Shown here: positions 1 through 11,135 of the stretch, piece by piece
Numbering within the stretch: position 1 is the first letter of the stretch
Layout: the number at the start of each line of letters is the position of its first letter
Assembly (NCBI RefSeq): GCF_007833635.1
Contig: NZ_CP031125.1
Coordinates: 744,001-808,000, forward strand
Direction: 5' to 3'
DNA: 64,000 nt
Source: Candidatus Pelagibacter sp. FZCC0015
GTDB taxonomy: Bacteria; Pseudomonadota; Alphaproteobacteria; Pelagibacterales; Pelagibacteraceae
The notes under the pieces: generated by a model
Told to the model about the DNA's origin: nothing
Database searches by the model: none
What the model saw: the letters and a program-made list of their open reading frames with translations, nothing else
Made by a program: the position numbers and the translations under genes

Positions 1-654
1 ATCAAGTAACTTACTAAGATCTTTGATTTGATGTTTTGGGACATAATCTAGATTATCAAAAGTATTGTTGTTTCTATTGACCCAAATAGAATTATAACCA
101 TAGTTTCCACCACCTGATACATCCCAAGTGTTAGCACTTAAAAAAGCAACTTCATTTTTTTTAATATTATATTTTTTAATTGGTATATCGTAAACTTTAG
201 AGTCTGGTTTATAAATACCAACTTCTTCTATTGAAAAGAGATCATCAAATAAATTATCTAAATCATTGCTTTTAACCAATTCATTAAGAAGGGCAGGTGT
301 ACCATTTGAAAGAATAGCAAGTTTAAAATCTTTTTCTTTTAATAATTTTAAAACTTCTGGAACTTCTTTAAAGGTTGATAAAATTTTATATAGATCTAAT
401 AACTCATTTCTCATTGAAGAGTCTATCTGATAAGTTTTCATTGATTTATCCAAACTATCCTCTGTAACCTGCCAAAAATCCTTGTGACGTTTCATTAAAC
501 TTCTTAGCCAAGTATATTCTAATTGTGTTGTTCTCCAATAATTGGCGAAACCTTCCCACTTATCACCTATTTTATCTTTACATTTTTCAGCAGCTGAATT
601 GACATCAAATAAGGTGCCGTAAGCATCAAAAATTATTGCTTTAATATTTTTCAT
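1..654 (-). CDS. (S)-2-haloacid dehalogenase-like HAD hydrolase (3' end outside window)
   Basis: The ATG is at 654 and the frame is open to base 1, giving 218 residues; family members are about 225-230 long, so only a few C-terminal residues are missing. The type II haloacid dehalogenase residues are all present: nucleophile Asp10 in DAYGTLFD, Arg41 in WRTTQ, Ser116-Asn117 in LSNG, Lys149 and Tyr155 in KPDSKVY, and Ser173, Asn175 and Asp178 in SANTWD. Known members hydrolyse the carbon-halogen bond of 2-haloalkanoic acids in the cytoplasm. The true substrate cannot be told from sequence. It diverges from rsmE with only 16 bases between the start codons. Confidence 0.85.
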   Translation of the reverse strand, partial: MKNIKAIIFDAYGTLFDVNSAAEKCKDKIGDKWEGFANYWRTTQLEYTWLRSLMKRHKDFWQVTEDSLDKSMKTYQIDSSMRNELLDLYKILSTFKEVPEVLKLLKEKDFKLAILSNGTPALLNELVKSNDLDNLFDDLFSIEEVGIYKPDSKVYDIPIKKYNIKKNEVAFLSANTWDVSGGGNYGYNSIWVNRNNNTFDNLDYVPKHQIKDLSKLLD

Positions 655-670
655 AAACTAACTTATCAAT

Positions 671-1369
671 ATGAGTAACATTAGATTATTTTATTCAAAA
701 AGTTTATCTCTTAATTTGACTGACAAACTTGATAAATCTCAATCTCACTATGTTTCAAAAGTTATGAGACTTAAAGAGAAAGAAGTTTTTTCTCTTTTTA
801 ATAGTAGTGGCGAATGGGAAGCGAAAATCTCAAATATCACAAAAAGCATAGTTGAATTTAATGTTACGAAACAATTAAGACAGAAAGAAAATATCAAAGA
901 TCTCTGGCTGGCTTTCTCTCCAATCAAATCAAATTACTTTAATTTTATGGTCCAAAAAGCTACAGAGCTTGGTGTAACTAAGTTTTTACCAATTATCTTT
1001 GAAAGAACGATTGTTAGAAAAATAAATAAAGAGAGATTGGAAAAAGTAATCATAGAAGCAGCTGAACAGTCAAATAGAATAACAGTTCCATCAATTGAGG
1101 ATCCTCAAAAATTAAAAAGCTTTCTAAATAATGATATGGATTTAATTTTTACTGATCTCAACACCGCTAATACAAAAATTGATCTTACAAAGTTAACAAA
1201 TAAACCCACTTGCGTAATCATAGGGCCTGAAGGAGATTTTTCTGAGGAGGAGAGGGAAGAGATTCTTGAATTTAATGGTGTTCAGCCTATCAAAATCAAT
1301 GAAAACATATTGAGATCTGAAACGGCTGTAATTTCTGCTCTATCGATCATAAATTACGCCATTAATTGA
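671..1369 (+). CDS. rsmE: 16S rRNA (uracil1498-N3)-methyltransferase RsmE
   Basis: This 232-residue protein has the RsmE layout: an N-terminal PUA-like RNA-binding part (about residues 1-70) and a C-terminal SPOUT methyltransferase domain with the SAM-binding knot motifs IGPEGDFSEEE (about 184-194) and ILRSETAVISAL near the end. The family methylates N3 of U1498 in 16S rRNA, a base close to the decoding centre, using SAM. Length and motifs are normal. It stands alone between the divergent dehalogenase gene and the cox operon, and its 5' spacer of 16 bases means its promoter must lie inside the neighbouring gene. Confidence 0.93.
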   Translation: MSNIRLFYSKSLSLNLTDKLDKSQSHYVSKVMRLKEKEVFSLFNSSGEWEAKISNITKSIVEFNVTKQLRQKENIKDLWLAFSPIKSNYFNFMVQKATELGVTKFLPIIFERTIVRKINKERLEKVIIEAAEQSNRITVPSIEDPQKLKSFLNNDMDLIFTDLNTANTKIDLTKLTNKPTCVIIGPEGDFSEEEREEILEFNGVQPIKINENILRSETAVISALSIINYAIN

Positions 1370-1390
1370 TATTTTGTCGCTAAAAGTAAA

Positions 1391-1413
1391 AGTGTATTTT
1401 TTTAAAAGACACT
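1391..1413 (+). promoter_or_regulatory. Imperfect inverted repeat in the leader of the cox operon
   Basis: AGTGT (1391-1395) and ACACT (1409-1413) form an inverted repeat whose interior TTTT and AAAA can also pair, with one A/G mismatch and a TTT loop. It lies in the only spacer in front of coxB (1370-1430). It could be an operator or a leader hairpin. A possible -10-like TATATA lies at 1415-1420, with no good -35 box. In AT-rich DNA such repeats also occur by chance, so this is a weak call. Confidence 0.3.
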
Positions 1414-1430
1414 CTATATAGGGTAAAAAA

Positions 1431-3882
<2,452 letters not shown>

Positions 3883-3915
3883 ATTTAGCAAATAAGATTT
3901 TTTAACTTTAAATTA

Positions 3916-4827
3916 ATGATTAAGTCTAAATTAAAAAATAGAAACTTATCTCAAGAAGACGCCTTTAATTTATCTGAATTATTTAAATTAATGAAACCAA
4001 GAGTAATGTCTTTGGTTATCTTTACTTGTGCAGTTGGATTGTTAATGGCTCCTAATATAATTCCAACAAAAGATGCAATCATTGGAATAATTTTAGTTTC
4101 AATTGGAGCAGGAGCAGCTGGGGCTTTAAATATGTGGTACGAGTCTGATTTAGATGCCCTTATGACAAGAACTTGTTTAAGACCAATTCCGACCGGCAAG
4201 GTAAATAGAAATCAAGCACTAGTATTTGGAATTTCTCTTTCGATTTTTTCTGTAATTGCTCTTGATTATTATTCAAACAGAATATCAGCTAGTTTATTAC
4301 TGTTTACTATATTGTTTTATGTGTTTGTTTATACAATTTGGTTAAAAAGAAAAACTCCACAAAATATAGTGATAGGAGGAGCTGCAGGAGCATTACCCCC
4401 AGTGATTGGTTGGACTATAGCTACCGATTCTTTAACTTTTGAGCCAATTACATTCTTTTTGATTATATTTTTTTGGACGCCCTCACATTTTTGGGCTTTA
4501 AGTTTGTATAAATCAGATGATTACAAAAAAGCAAAAATTCCAATGCTTCCATTAACAAATGGTGTTGAGAGCACAAAATTAAATATATTTGTCTATTCTT
4601 TAACAATGTTACCAGTAATTGTTTTGCCTTACGCTATTGGCTTTGTGGGGATAACTTTTTTAATTCCATCATTAATTTTGACAATTTATTATAATTATTT
4701 ATGTTTCGAACTTTATAAATTTAAAAAGAACAAATTTGATGCAAAAAAAGCAAAATCTATTTTTGGATATTCAATTTTGTATCTATTTTTAATTTTTGTT
4801 CTTTTTTTAATTGATAAAATTTTATGA
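3916..4827 (+). CDS. ctaB: Protoheme IX farnesyltransferase (heme O synthase)
   Basis: This 303-residue UbiA-family membrane enzyme transfers a farnesyl group to heme b to make heme O, the precursor of heme A in the oxidase encoded next to it. The diphosphate/Mg-binding signature NMWYESDLDALMTRTCLRP (about residues 73-91) contains the expected Asp residues and the TRTxxRP motif. Several hydrophobic helices follow. Its stop codon overlaps the start of the next small gene by four bases (ATGA), suggesting coupled translation. Confidence 0.96.
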   Translation: MIKSKLKNRNLSQEDAFNLSELFKLMKPRVMSLVIFTCAVGLLMAPNIIPTKDAIIGIILVSIGAGAAGALNMWYESDLDALMTRTCLRPIPTGKVNRNQALVFGISLSIFSVIALDYYSNRISASLLLFTILFYVFVYTIWLKRKTPQNIVIGGAAGALPPVIGWTIATDSLTFEPITFFLIIFFWTPSHFWALSLYKSDDYKKAKIPMLPLTNGVESTKLNIFVYSLTMLPVIVLPYAIGFVGITFLIPSLILTIYYNYLCFELYKFKKNKFDAKKAKSIFGYSILYLFLIFVLFLIDKIL

Positions 4828-4949
4828 TAACGCCTGACAAGAAAACAAAGAAAAAAAATATTTTAACTGCAATAGTAATTTTAGCATTTATGGTATTCCT
4901 ATTTGTTTTTACTTTATACAACGTTGGAGTATTTGATAGACAGATATGA
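4824..4949 (+). CDS. 41-residue single-helix membrane protein, CoxF-like
   Basis: A short frame starts at the ATG that overlaps the ctaB stop (4824) and ends in a TGA that overlaps the ctaG start (4946), so both junctions are ATGA overlaps. It encodes 41 residues: a basic N-terminus (TPDKKTKKKN), one hydrophobic helix (about residues 14-32) and a short tail. Alphaproteobacterial oxidase operons often have a small gene at exactly this position, usually called coxF or left hypothetical. The helix would sit in the inner membrane with the basic end in the cytoplasm. A role in oxidase assembly is inferred from position only. Confidence 0.8.
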   Translation: MITPDKKTKKKNILTAIVILAFMVFLFVFTLYNVGVFDRQI

Positions 4950-5479
4950 TTAAAAGCAAAACATTAACTCCTTTACTTTTGGCTGGGATTTTTGTCCTTA
5001 TGTTAGGATTGTCTTTTGCGGCAGTGCCTTTGTATGATCTGTTTTGTAGAGTTACAGGCTTCGGTGGAACAACCCAGGTATCTAAAGAAGCTCCAAAAAT
5101 AGTTTTAGATAAAGTTGTAAGCGTTAGGTTTGATACAAATGTGAATAATCTTGAATGGAATTTTAAGGCAAAATCGAACGTGATTGATGTAAAGGTTGGC
5201 CAGGTCAACAGAATAGAATTTGAAGTTGAGAATATTGGTGACGAAACTACTTATGGTGTTGCTAGTTTTAACGTGTCACCAGCAAGTTTTGGTAAATATT
5301 ATAGTAAATTAGGATGTTTTTGCTTCGAAAAACAAGAGTTGAAGGCTGGTGAGAAAGCGACTTATGTGATGACTTTTTATTTAGACCCTGAACTTGTAAA
5401 CGATCCAACAACAAAAAATCTACAAGATGTAACCATGTCGTACACTTTTTTCTCGACAGATTACTATAAACAATCATAA
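4946..5479 (+). CDS. ctaG: Cytochrome c oxidase assembly protein Cox11/CtaG (CuB insertion)
   Basis: CtaG/Cox11 is a membrane-anchored copper chaperone that helps build the CuB site of subunit I. The 177-residue protein has one N-terminal membrane helix (about 8-28) followed by PLYDLFCRVTGFGG, a family hallmark, and an immunoglobulin-like periplasmic domain carrying the copper-binding CFCF motif (about residue 124). It starts inside the end of the preceding small gene and is followed nine bases later by coxC. Confidence 0.95.
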   Translation: MIKSKTLTPLLLAGIFVLMLGLSFAAVPLYDLFCRVTGFGGTTQVSKEAPKIVLDKVVSVRFDTNVNNLEWNFKAKSNVIDVKVGQVNRIEFEVENIGDETTYGVASFNVSPASFGKYYSKLGCFCFEKQELKAGEKATYVMTFYLDPELVNDPTTKNLQDVTMSYTFFSTDYYKQS

Positions 5480-5488
5480 TCACGAAAA

Positions 5489-6277
5489 ATGTCAGCAGAA
5501 AAAAAACACGATTACCACTTAGTTGATCCAAGCCCTTGGCCAATTTATACATCTTTTGCATGCTTAGTATTAGCAATAGGTGCAATTTTTTATATGCATA
5601 ACGGTATTTCCTGGGGAATGTATCTTGGTTTAGCCTTATTAATTTATGGTGCGTATATGTGGTTCAGAGATGTAGTAATTGAAGCTGAACATCAAGGTCA
5701 TCATACTCCAGTTGTCCAAATTCATCATAGATATGGAATGACTCTATTTATTGCTTCAGAGGTCATGTTCTTTGTTGCATGGTTCTGGGCTTACTTTGAT
5801 ATAAGTTTGTTTCCAAATGAATTTGTTGGAAATGTATGGCCACCAAAAGATATTGAAACATTTGATCCTTGGGATATTCCTTTAATAAATACTCTGGTTT
5901 TATTATTATCAGGAACAACTGTTACTTGGGCTCATCACGCTTTATTAGAAGATGATAGAAAAGGATTTATACAAGGATTAACACTGACTGTAATTCTTGG
6001 TTTCTTTTTTACTTTATTGCAAGCATACGAATACCATCACGCTACTTTTACTTACTCAGGCCATATTTATGGAGCTGTATTTTATATGGCAACAGGTTTT
6101 CATGGTTTTCATGTCATAATTGGAACTATATTTTTAGCAGTATGTTTGTGGAGAGGAAGACTTGGTCATTTTACTAAAGATCATCATTTCGGATTTGAAG
6201 CAGCTGCTTGGTACTGGCATTTTGTTGATGTAGTGTGGTTATTCTTATTTGCTGCAATTTATATTTGGGGAAGTTAA
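5489..6277 (+). CDS. coxC: Cytochrome c oxidase subunit III
   Basis: Subunit III is the third core membrane subunit of aa3 oxidases; it binds lipid and stabilises proton uptake by subunit I. The 262-residue sequence has the seven-helix form, with the conserved start HDYHLVDPSPWP, the ASEVMFFVAWFWAYF helix and the C-terminal HFVDVVWLFLF segment. It lies between two assembly genes (ctaG and SURF1) in the same operon. Confidence 0.97.
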   Translation: MSAEKKHDYHLVDPSPWPIYTSFACLVLAIGAIFYMHNGISWGMYLGLALLIYGAYMWFRDVVIEAEHQGHHTPVVQIHHRYGMTLFIASEVMFFVAWFWAYFDISLFPNEFVGNVWPPKDIETFDPWDIPLINTLVLLLSGTTVTWAHHALLEDDRKGFIQGLTLTVILGFFFTLLQAYEYHHATFTYSGHIYGAVFYMATGFHGFHVIIGTIFLAVCLWRGRLGHFTKDHHFGFEAAAWYWHFVDVVWLFLFAAIYIWGS

Positions 6278-6286
6278 TATTTATCC

Positions 6287-6940
6287 TTGAAGAATAAATT
6301 ACTATTTTCAGTTTTTGTTTACTTTATTATTTTAATTCTGCTCTCTCTTGGGTTTTGGCAAATTTATAGATTAAATTGGAAATTAGAGTTAATTGAGCAA
6401 ATTGAAAATTCCTTAAAAAATGACCCTGTAGAATTAACTAGTATTGAAAAAAAAAATTATCTTAGAATAAAGACAAGCGGAGAAATTGATTTTGATAAAC
6501 AAATTTACTTATATAATTTAAATGATGTAGGGAAACCTGGGTTTGAGGTAATTAATCCAATAAAAATTGATGACGTCAATTACTTATTGAATAGGGGATG
6601 GATACCTTTCGAAAAAAAAGACCTACCCGAAATAAATTTAGTTGATCAAAATCAAATAGTCGGCACTCTTATGCTACAAACTAAACCAAGTACATTTAAA
6701 CCAGAAAACGATATTGAGAAAAATTATTGGTTTACTTTGAATAGAGAAGATATTTCAAAATTTACTGGAAGGAATTTTTCAGAGTATGTCATTTATTTAA
6801 ACGGTGATTATAAAATTCCAAAACCAAGAGTGATTACTGCTAAAATTTCAAATAATCATAAGAAGTATGCAATTACTTGGTTTTCTATGGCGATTTCAAT
6901 TCTTTTAATATATTTATATTTTAGGAAAAAAAATTATTAA
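6287..6940 (+). CDS. SURF1 family cytochrome oxidase biogenesis protein
   Basis: SURF1/Shy1 proteins help insert heme A into oxidase subunit I. This 217-residue member has the two-helix topology: an N-terminal membrane helix ending in the family motif LGFWQIYRLNWK (about 22-33) and a C-terminal helix (about 193-212), with a periplasmic domain between them that contains LLNRGWIP. The only suitable start is a TTG at 6287, nine bases after coxC. The next gene, thrC, begins directly at the following base. Confidence 0.9.
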   Translation: MKNKLLFSVFVYFIILILLSLGFWQIYRLNWKLELIEQIENSLKNDPVELTSIEKKNYLRIKTSGEIDFDKQIYLYNLNDVGKPGFEVINPIKIDDVNYLLNRGWIPFEKKDLPEINLVDQNQIVGTLMLQTKPSTFKPENDIEKNYWFTLNREDISKFTGRNFSEYVIYLNGDYKIPKPRVITAKISNNHKKYAITWFSMAISILLIYLYFRKKNY

Positions 6941-8320
6941 ATGAGATACGTAAGTACAAGAGACACATCAAAAACCTTTGAATTTAAAGACGTTTTTATC
7001 AAAGGCCTTGCTGATGATGGAGGTTTATTTATTCCAGAAAGTTTGACGAAATATACTGAAAATGAAGTTCGAGATTTTAAAAAACTAAGCTACTCAGAGT
7101 TAGCCAAAAAGATCGTTTATCCATTTATTGGTAATTTCATGTCACAAGCAGAATTAAGTAAAATTATTGATAAGTCTTACTCTACATTTAGACGGGATAA
7201 TGTTGTAGATTTTATAAAACTTGGAGACAGAACTGTGTTAGAGCTGTTTCATGGTCCGACTTTAGCTTTCAAAGATATTGCTATGCAACTTTTAGGTAAC
7301 TTTTACGAGTATTACCTAAACAATGAAAATCAAAAGATTAATATTGTTGTTGCTACATCTGGAGATACTGGTGCTGCAGCAATTGATGCAATTAAAGGTA
7401 AAAAAAATGTTAATATTTTTGTACTTCATCCAGATAATCGTGTTTCACCAGTTCAAAGAAAATTAATGACAACGGGTAAAGACGAAAACGTATTTAACAT
7501 AGCCATAAAGGGAAATTTTGATGATTGTCAAAACTTAGTTAAATCCATGTTTGCAGATAAGAAATTTTCAAATGACATTAAAATGTCAGGTGTAAACTCT
7601 ATTAACTGGGCGAGGATTATTGCTCAAAGTGTTTATTACTTTTATAGTTACTTATCAGTTGAAGATGCAAGTGAACCAACTAATTTTTCAGTGCCGACAG
7701 GAAATTTTGGAGATGTATATGCAGGATATTTAGCCAAAAAAATGGGCTTGCCGATAGATAAATTAATTGTTGCAACTAATCAAAATGATATTTTACATAG
7801 AGCAATTTCAAAAGGTAGTTATGAAGCAGAAAAAGTTTCAGAAACCATCTCTCCAAGTATGGACATACAAATAGCCAGTAATTTTGAAAGACTTATATTT
7901 GATCTTAATAATGGAGACGATCAACAGACTTCTCTAGATATGAAAAATATTAAAGAGAAGGGACAGTATTTAATAAACGACGATAAATTAAATAAAATTA
8001 GCGAAAACTTTTTATCAGCTAGAATGAGTGAGGATGAGACTTTAGAGGTAATTAAGAATGTATATGAAAAATTTGCCATAGTTTTAGATCCACACACAGC
8101 TATTGGGTATGGAGCATTTGATAAACATAACTTAAAAGGAAACAATATCGTACTTGCAACAGCGCATCCCTGCAAATTTCCAGGTGCAATTCAAAGTGCA
8201 ATTAATGTGAAAGCAGAATTGCCCAATGAATTAACTTTTATTTTAGATCAAAAAGAAAATTATGATATTGTTGAAAATGATATTGAAAAAGTAAAACAAC
8301 ATATTAAAGATAGAACATAA
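6941..8320 (+). CDS. thrC: Threonine synthase
   Basis: This PLP enzyme converts O-phosphohomoserine to threonine, the last step of the pathway. The 459-residue protein has the normal length of the long bacterial class. It shows the N-terminal signature YVSTRDTS, the PLP-lysine motif HGPTLAFKDIAMQ (about 101-113), the substrate loop ATSGDTGAAA (about 144-153) and the glycine-rich PTGNFGD. Threonine synthase behind the oxidase genes is a familiar alphaproteobacterial arrangement. The homoserine kinase that feeds it (thrB) lies nearby on the other strand. Its stop overlaps the next start by one base (TAATG). Confidence 0.95.
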   Translation: MRYVSTRDTSKTFEFKDVFIKGLADDGGLFIPESLTKYTENEVRDFKKLSYSELAKKIVYPFIGNFMSQAELSKIIDKSYSTFRRDNVVDFIKLGDRTVLELFHGPTLAFKDIAMQLLGNFYEYYLNNENQKINIVVATSGDTGAAAIDAIKGKKNVNIFVLHPDNRVSPVQRKLMTTGKDENVFNIAIKGNFDDCQNLVKSMFADKKFSNDIKMSGVNSINWARIIAQSVYYFYSYLSVEDASEPTNFSVPTGNFGDVYAGYLAKKMGLPIDKLIVATNQNDILHRAISKGSYEAEKVSETISPSMDIQIASNFERLIFDLNNGDDQQTSLDMKNIKEKGQYLINDDKLNKISENFLSARMSEDETLEVIKNVYEKFAIVLDPHTAIGYGAFDKHNLKGNNIVLATAHPCKFPGAIQSAINVKAELPNELTFILDQKENYDIVENDIEKVKQHIKDRT

Positions 8321-8805
8321 TGAAAATAAACGAAAACGATTTACTGCCAAATTCAGAAGTGTTTGTTTTAGAAAATGGTGAGCCAACTAAAAAAAAAATT
8401 GAAGATTTTTTCAAAAATAAAAAAGTAGTTTTATTTGGATTACCAGGTGCTTATACATCAGTGTGTTCTGCTAAACATTTACCTGGTTACGTTAAGTTGC
8501 ATGACAAGTATAAAGAAAAAGGTATTGATCATATTATTTGTATATCTGTAAATGATCCTTTTGTTATGAATGCCTGGGGAAAAGAAAATAACGTAGGTGA
8601 TAAAATTATTATGATGGGAGACCCTTTTTTAAACTTTACTAAAGATATAGGTGCGGATGTTGATAAAAGTGGTAGAGGTTTAGGTATTAGATCAAATAGA
8701 TACACTATGTATGTTGAAGATATGAAGGTTATTAAGTTACAAGAAGAAAAAGACACTGGATCATGCGAAATTTCAGCAGCAGAAAATTTTTTAAATTTAG
8801 TCTAA
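8320..8805 (+). CDS. Peroxiredoxin, Prx5 type
   Basis: The 161-residue protein matches the Prx5 group of thiol peroxidases, which reduce hydrogen peroxide and organic hydroperoxides in the cytoplasm. The peroxidatic Cys is in PGAYTSVCSAKHLPGY (about residue 49), with the preceding Thr/Ser and a later conserved Arg (in GIRSNRY). Two further Cys are present, one in the IICISVND strand and one in GSCEIS near the C-terminus, either of which could act in resolution. It is coupled to thrC, and its 3' end overlaps the convergent rnhA by nine bases. Confidence 0.92.
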   Translation: MKINENDLLPNSEVFVLENGEPTKKKIEDFFKNKKVVLFGLPGAYTSVCSAKHLPGYVKLHDKYKEKGIDHIICISVNDPFVMNAWGKENNVGDKIIMMGDPFLNFTKDIGADVDKSGRGLGIRSNRYTMYVEDMKVIKLQEEKDTGSCEISAAENFLNLV

Positions 8806-9222
8806 ATTTGCAGCTTTTTTAGCTAATAAGTCTACCTCTTCATTCATAGGATTTCCATCATGAGCCTTTACCCAATTCCATTGAACATTGAGTGATTTAT
8901 TCAAATTATATAATTCAATCCACAAATCTCTATTTTTAACATCTTCTTTTTTTGATGTTTTCCAATTATTAGCTAACCAAGTATTAATCCATTCAGTTAT
9001 TCCATTTTTTACATATTGAGAGTCAGTATATATTTTTATTTCAATACCAGGTTTCATATCTTTCAGTGCATTAATTGGAGCAAGTAGCTCCATTCTATTA
9101 TTTGTAGTGTTTTTTTCACTGCCACTAATTTTTCTTATTTCTTTTTCATCATTTATAATAGCAGCCCATCCACCATTACCTGGATTTGTTAAACAAGAAC
9201 CGTCTGTATAAATTGTAATCAT
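8797..9222 (-). CDS. rnhA: Ribonuclease HI
   Basis: RNase HI cuts the RNA strand of RNA-DNA hybrids during replication and R-loop removal. The 141-residue protein has the catalytic acidic residues in YTDGSC (Asp), NRMELLAP (Glu), YTDSQYV (Asp) and the late Asp in NEEVDLLAK, plus the flexible-loop His in KAHDGNP. The start overlaps the thrB stop (TAATG). It is the last gene of the long minus-strand run. RNase HII (rnhB) is also present at 25 kb, so the cell has both types. Confidence 0.95.
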   Translation of the reverse strand: MITIYTDGSCLTNPGNGGWAAIINDEKEIRKISGSEKNTTNNRMELLAPINALKDMKPGIEIKIYTDSQYVKNGITEWINTWLANNWKTSKKEDVKNRDLWIELYNLNKSLNVQWNWVKAHDGNPMNEEVDLLAKKAANLD

Positions 9223-10187
9223 TAATTTAAATAGTCTTTAAATGAACTTAAATTGTTGTGAGAAAGCAATTTTTGATAATATTCATTAGGATCTTTAATT
9301 TTAATTAATGCTGTTTTTGGTGTATTTGAATAGTCATACAATCTTGTTAACAAATATCTTAATGCTGCACCTCTACATAAAATATTTATAGATTTCCTTT
9401 CCTTTGTTGAAATTTTTTTAACGCTTTCATAGCCTTTGATTAAATTTTTAATTTTTTTATGATTCATTTGGAATTTTCTTTTTTTATAATCAAAACAAAG
9501 AGCATTGATGCATATAGCAATTTCATACATAAAATAATCATTAGCAGCAAAGTAGAAATCAATAATTCCTGAAAGTTTATTTTTTTTGAAGAATATATTA
9601 TCTATAAATAAGTCACCATGGATAATACCTTTGGGTAATTGTTTAGGCCAATTTTTATTAATATCGTTTAAGTTATTTTTTAAGAATACTTTTAAATTTG
9701 AAAATTTTTTTGACTTAAATTTAATACTTTCCAATAAGGGTTTTAAATTTCTAATACCCATTGAATTTTTTCTATTAAGGTTCATTTTATTTGTGACCAA
9801 ATGCATGCGAGCAATTGTTTTACCAATCGCATAACAATCATTTATATTTAATATTTTTTTATCTTTACCATCCAAGAATGATACAATACATGCAGTTTTA
9901 TTTTTTAATTTAATAAGATATTTATTTTCTTTGGTTTTCAGTGGCTTAGGACAGTTTATTTTTGAATTATTCAAATTATCCATTAACTTCATAAAAAAAG
10001 GTATTTCTTTTTGTAAAACTCTTTTTTCAAAAATAGTTAAAATGTATTTTTTCTTTTTTGATTTAAGAATATAGTTTGTGTTCTCTATTCCTTGTTTGAT
10101 ACCTTTAAAACTTTTTATTTTATCAATATTAAAATTTTCATTAATAATATTAATTTCTTTTTGATTTATTTTTGTATAAACAGCCAT
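9222..10187 (-). CDS. thrB: Homoserine kinase, APH-fold (ThrB2) type
   Basis: The 321-residue protein belongs to the aminoglycoside phosphotransferase-like homoserine kinases found in many proteobacteria, not the GHMP type of E. coli. It has the N-terminal GIKQGIENTNYIL nucleotide-binding loop, the catalytic HGDLFIDNIFF (about 191-201) and the metal-binding IIDFYFA. It phosphorylates homoserine with ATP, giving the substrate of ThrC, encoded 1 kb away. It lies three bases behind ispH and overlaps rnhA by one base; the three genes share no pathway. Confidence 0.9.
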   Translation of the reverse strand: MAVYTKINQKEINIINENFNIDKIKSFKGIKQGIENTNYILKSKKKKYILTIFEKRVLQKEIPFFMKLMDNLNNSKINCPKPLKTKENKYLIKLKNKTACIVSFLDGKDKKILNINDCYAIGKTIARMHLVTNKMNLNRKNSMGIRNLKPLLESIKFKSKKFSNLKVFLKNNLNDINKNWPKQLPKGIIHGDLFIDNIFFKKNKLSGIIDFYFAANDYFMYEIAICINALCFDYKKRKFQMNHKKIKNLIKGYESVKKISTKERKSINILCRGAALRYLLTRLYDYSNTPKTALIKIKDPNEYYQKLLSHNNLSSFKDYLN

Positions 10188-10190
10188 TTT

Positions 10191-11135
10191 TTAATTTAAT
10201 TTTTTGGGAACTTTAAATACTACATCTTCTTTAATTATTTCAACTTCATCAATACTTATAGAAAATTTATTTTTTAAATCATTAATAAAATTTTCAACTA
10301 ATATTTCTGGTGCAGATGCTCCTGATGATATACCTATAGTATTACAATTTTCTATTTGATCATATGGTATTGAGCTTTCTGAGTGAATAAGTTGTGAATT
10401 TTCACATCCTGATTTCTTTGCCACCTCAACAAGCCTAACAGAATTTGAAGAGTTTCTACTTCCAATAACAAAAAACATATCACAACTCTTTGCAATATTT
10501 TTTACTGCCATTTGACGGTTAGTAGTTGCATAACAAATATCTTCTCTCATTGGCTCTTTTATATTTGGAAAATTGGTTTTTAAAATTTTGATTATTTCTT
10601 TTGTGTCATCAACTGACAAAGTAGTCTGAGTAATATATGCTAATTTTTTATCTAGTTTATTTTTATAGTTTGTAGCATCTTCCTCATTTTGGATTAGATC
10701 TATAGAACCTTCATTTAATTGACCCATAGTTCCAATTACTTCTGGATGATTTTCATGACCAATTAAAATTATATGGTAACCAGCTTTATTAAGATTTTCT
10801 GCTTCTCTATGAACTTTAGAAACAAGTGGACATGTAGCATCTACATAAGTCATTTTATAACTTTTCGCATCCTCAGGTATTTTTTTCGGAACACCATGCG
10901 CTGAAAAAATTACCGGTCTTGATTTATCCTTTATCTCCTCCAGCTCTTCAACAAATATTGCCCCTTTATTTTTTAAATCATCTACAACATACTTATTATG
11001 TACTATTTCATGACGTACATAAACTGGAGCTCCAAACTTCTGTATAGATTTTTCTACTATTTCAATTGCTCTTTCTACCCCAGCACAGAACCCACGAGGT
11101 GCAGATAATAATATTTTTAATTCTTTATTTTTCAT
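10191..11135 (-). CDS. ispH: 4-hydroxy-3-methylbut-2-enyl diphosphate reductase
   Basis: IspH (LytB) is the iron-sulfur enzyme that makes IPP and DMAPP, the final step of the MEP isoprenoid pathway. The 314-residue protein has the three cluster cysteines in PRGFCAGV (about residue 17), DATCPLV (about 102) and EDICYATTNRQ (about 201), and the conserved substrate-binding His residues in HEIVHNK and IGHENHPEV. Its start lies inside the end of blh, with an 11-base overlap, so a supplier of isoprenoid precursor is translationally linked to the retinal genes. Confidence 0.96.
   Translation of the reverse strand: MKNKELKILLSAPRGFCAGVERAIEIVEKSIQKFGAPVYVRHEIVHNKYVVDDLKNKGAIFVEELEEIKDKSRPVIFSAHGVPKKIPEDAKSYKMTYVDATCPLVSKVHREAENLNKAGYHIILIGHENHPEVIGTMGQLNEGSIDLIQNEEDATNYKNKLDKKLAYITQTTLSVDDTKEIIKILKTNFPNIKEPMREDICYATTNRQMAVKNIAKSCDMFFVIGSRNSSNSVRLVEVAKKSGCENSQLIHSESSIPYDQIENCNTIGISSGASAPEILVENFINDLKNKFSISIDEVEIIKEDVVFKVPKKLN

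Noticed and set aside
5268..5585. A 105-residue open frame on the minus strand opposite ctaG/coxC.
   Set aside because: It is fully opposite two well-supported oxidase genes, has no recognisable motif, and is best explained as a shadow frame.
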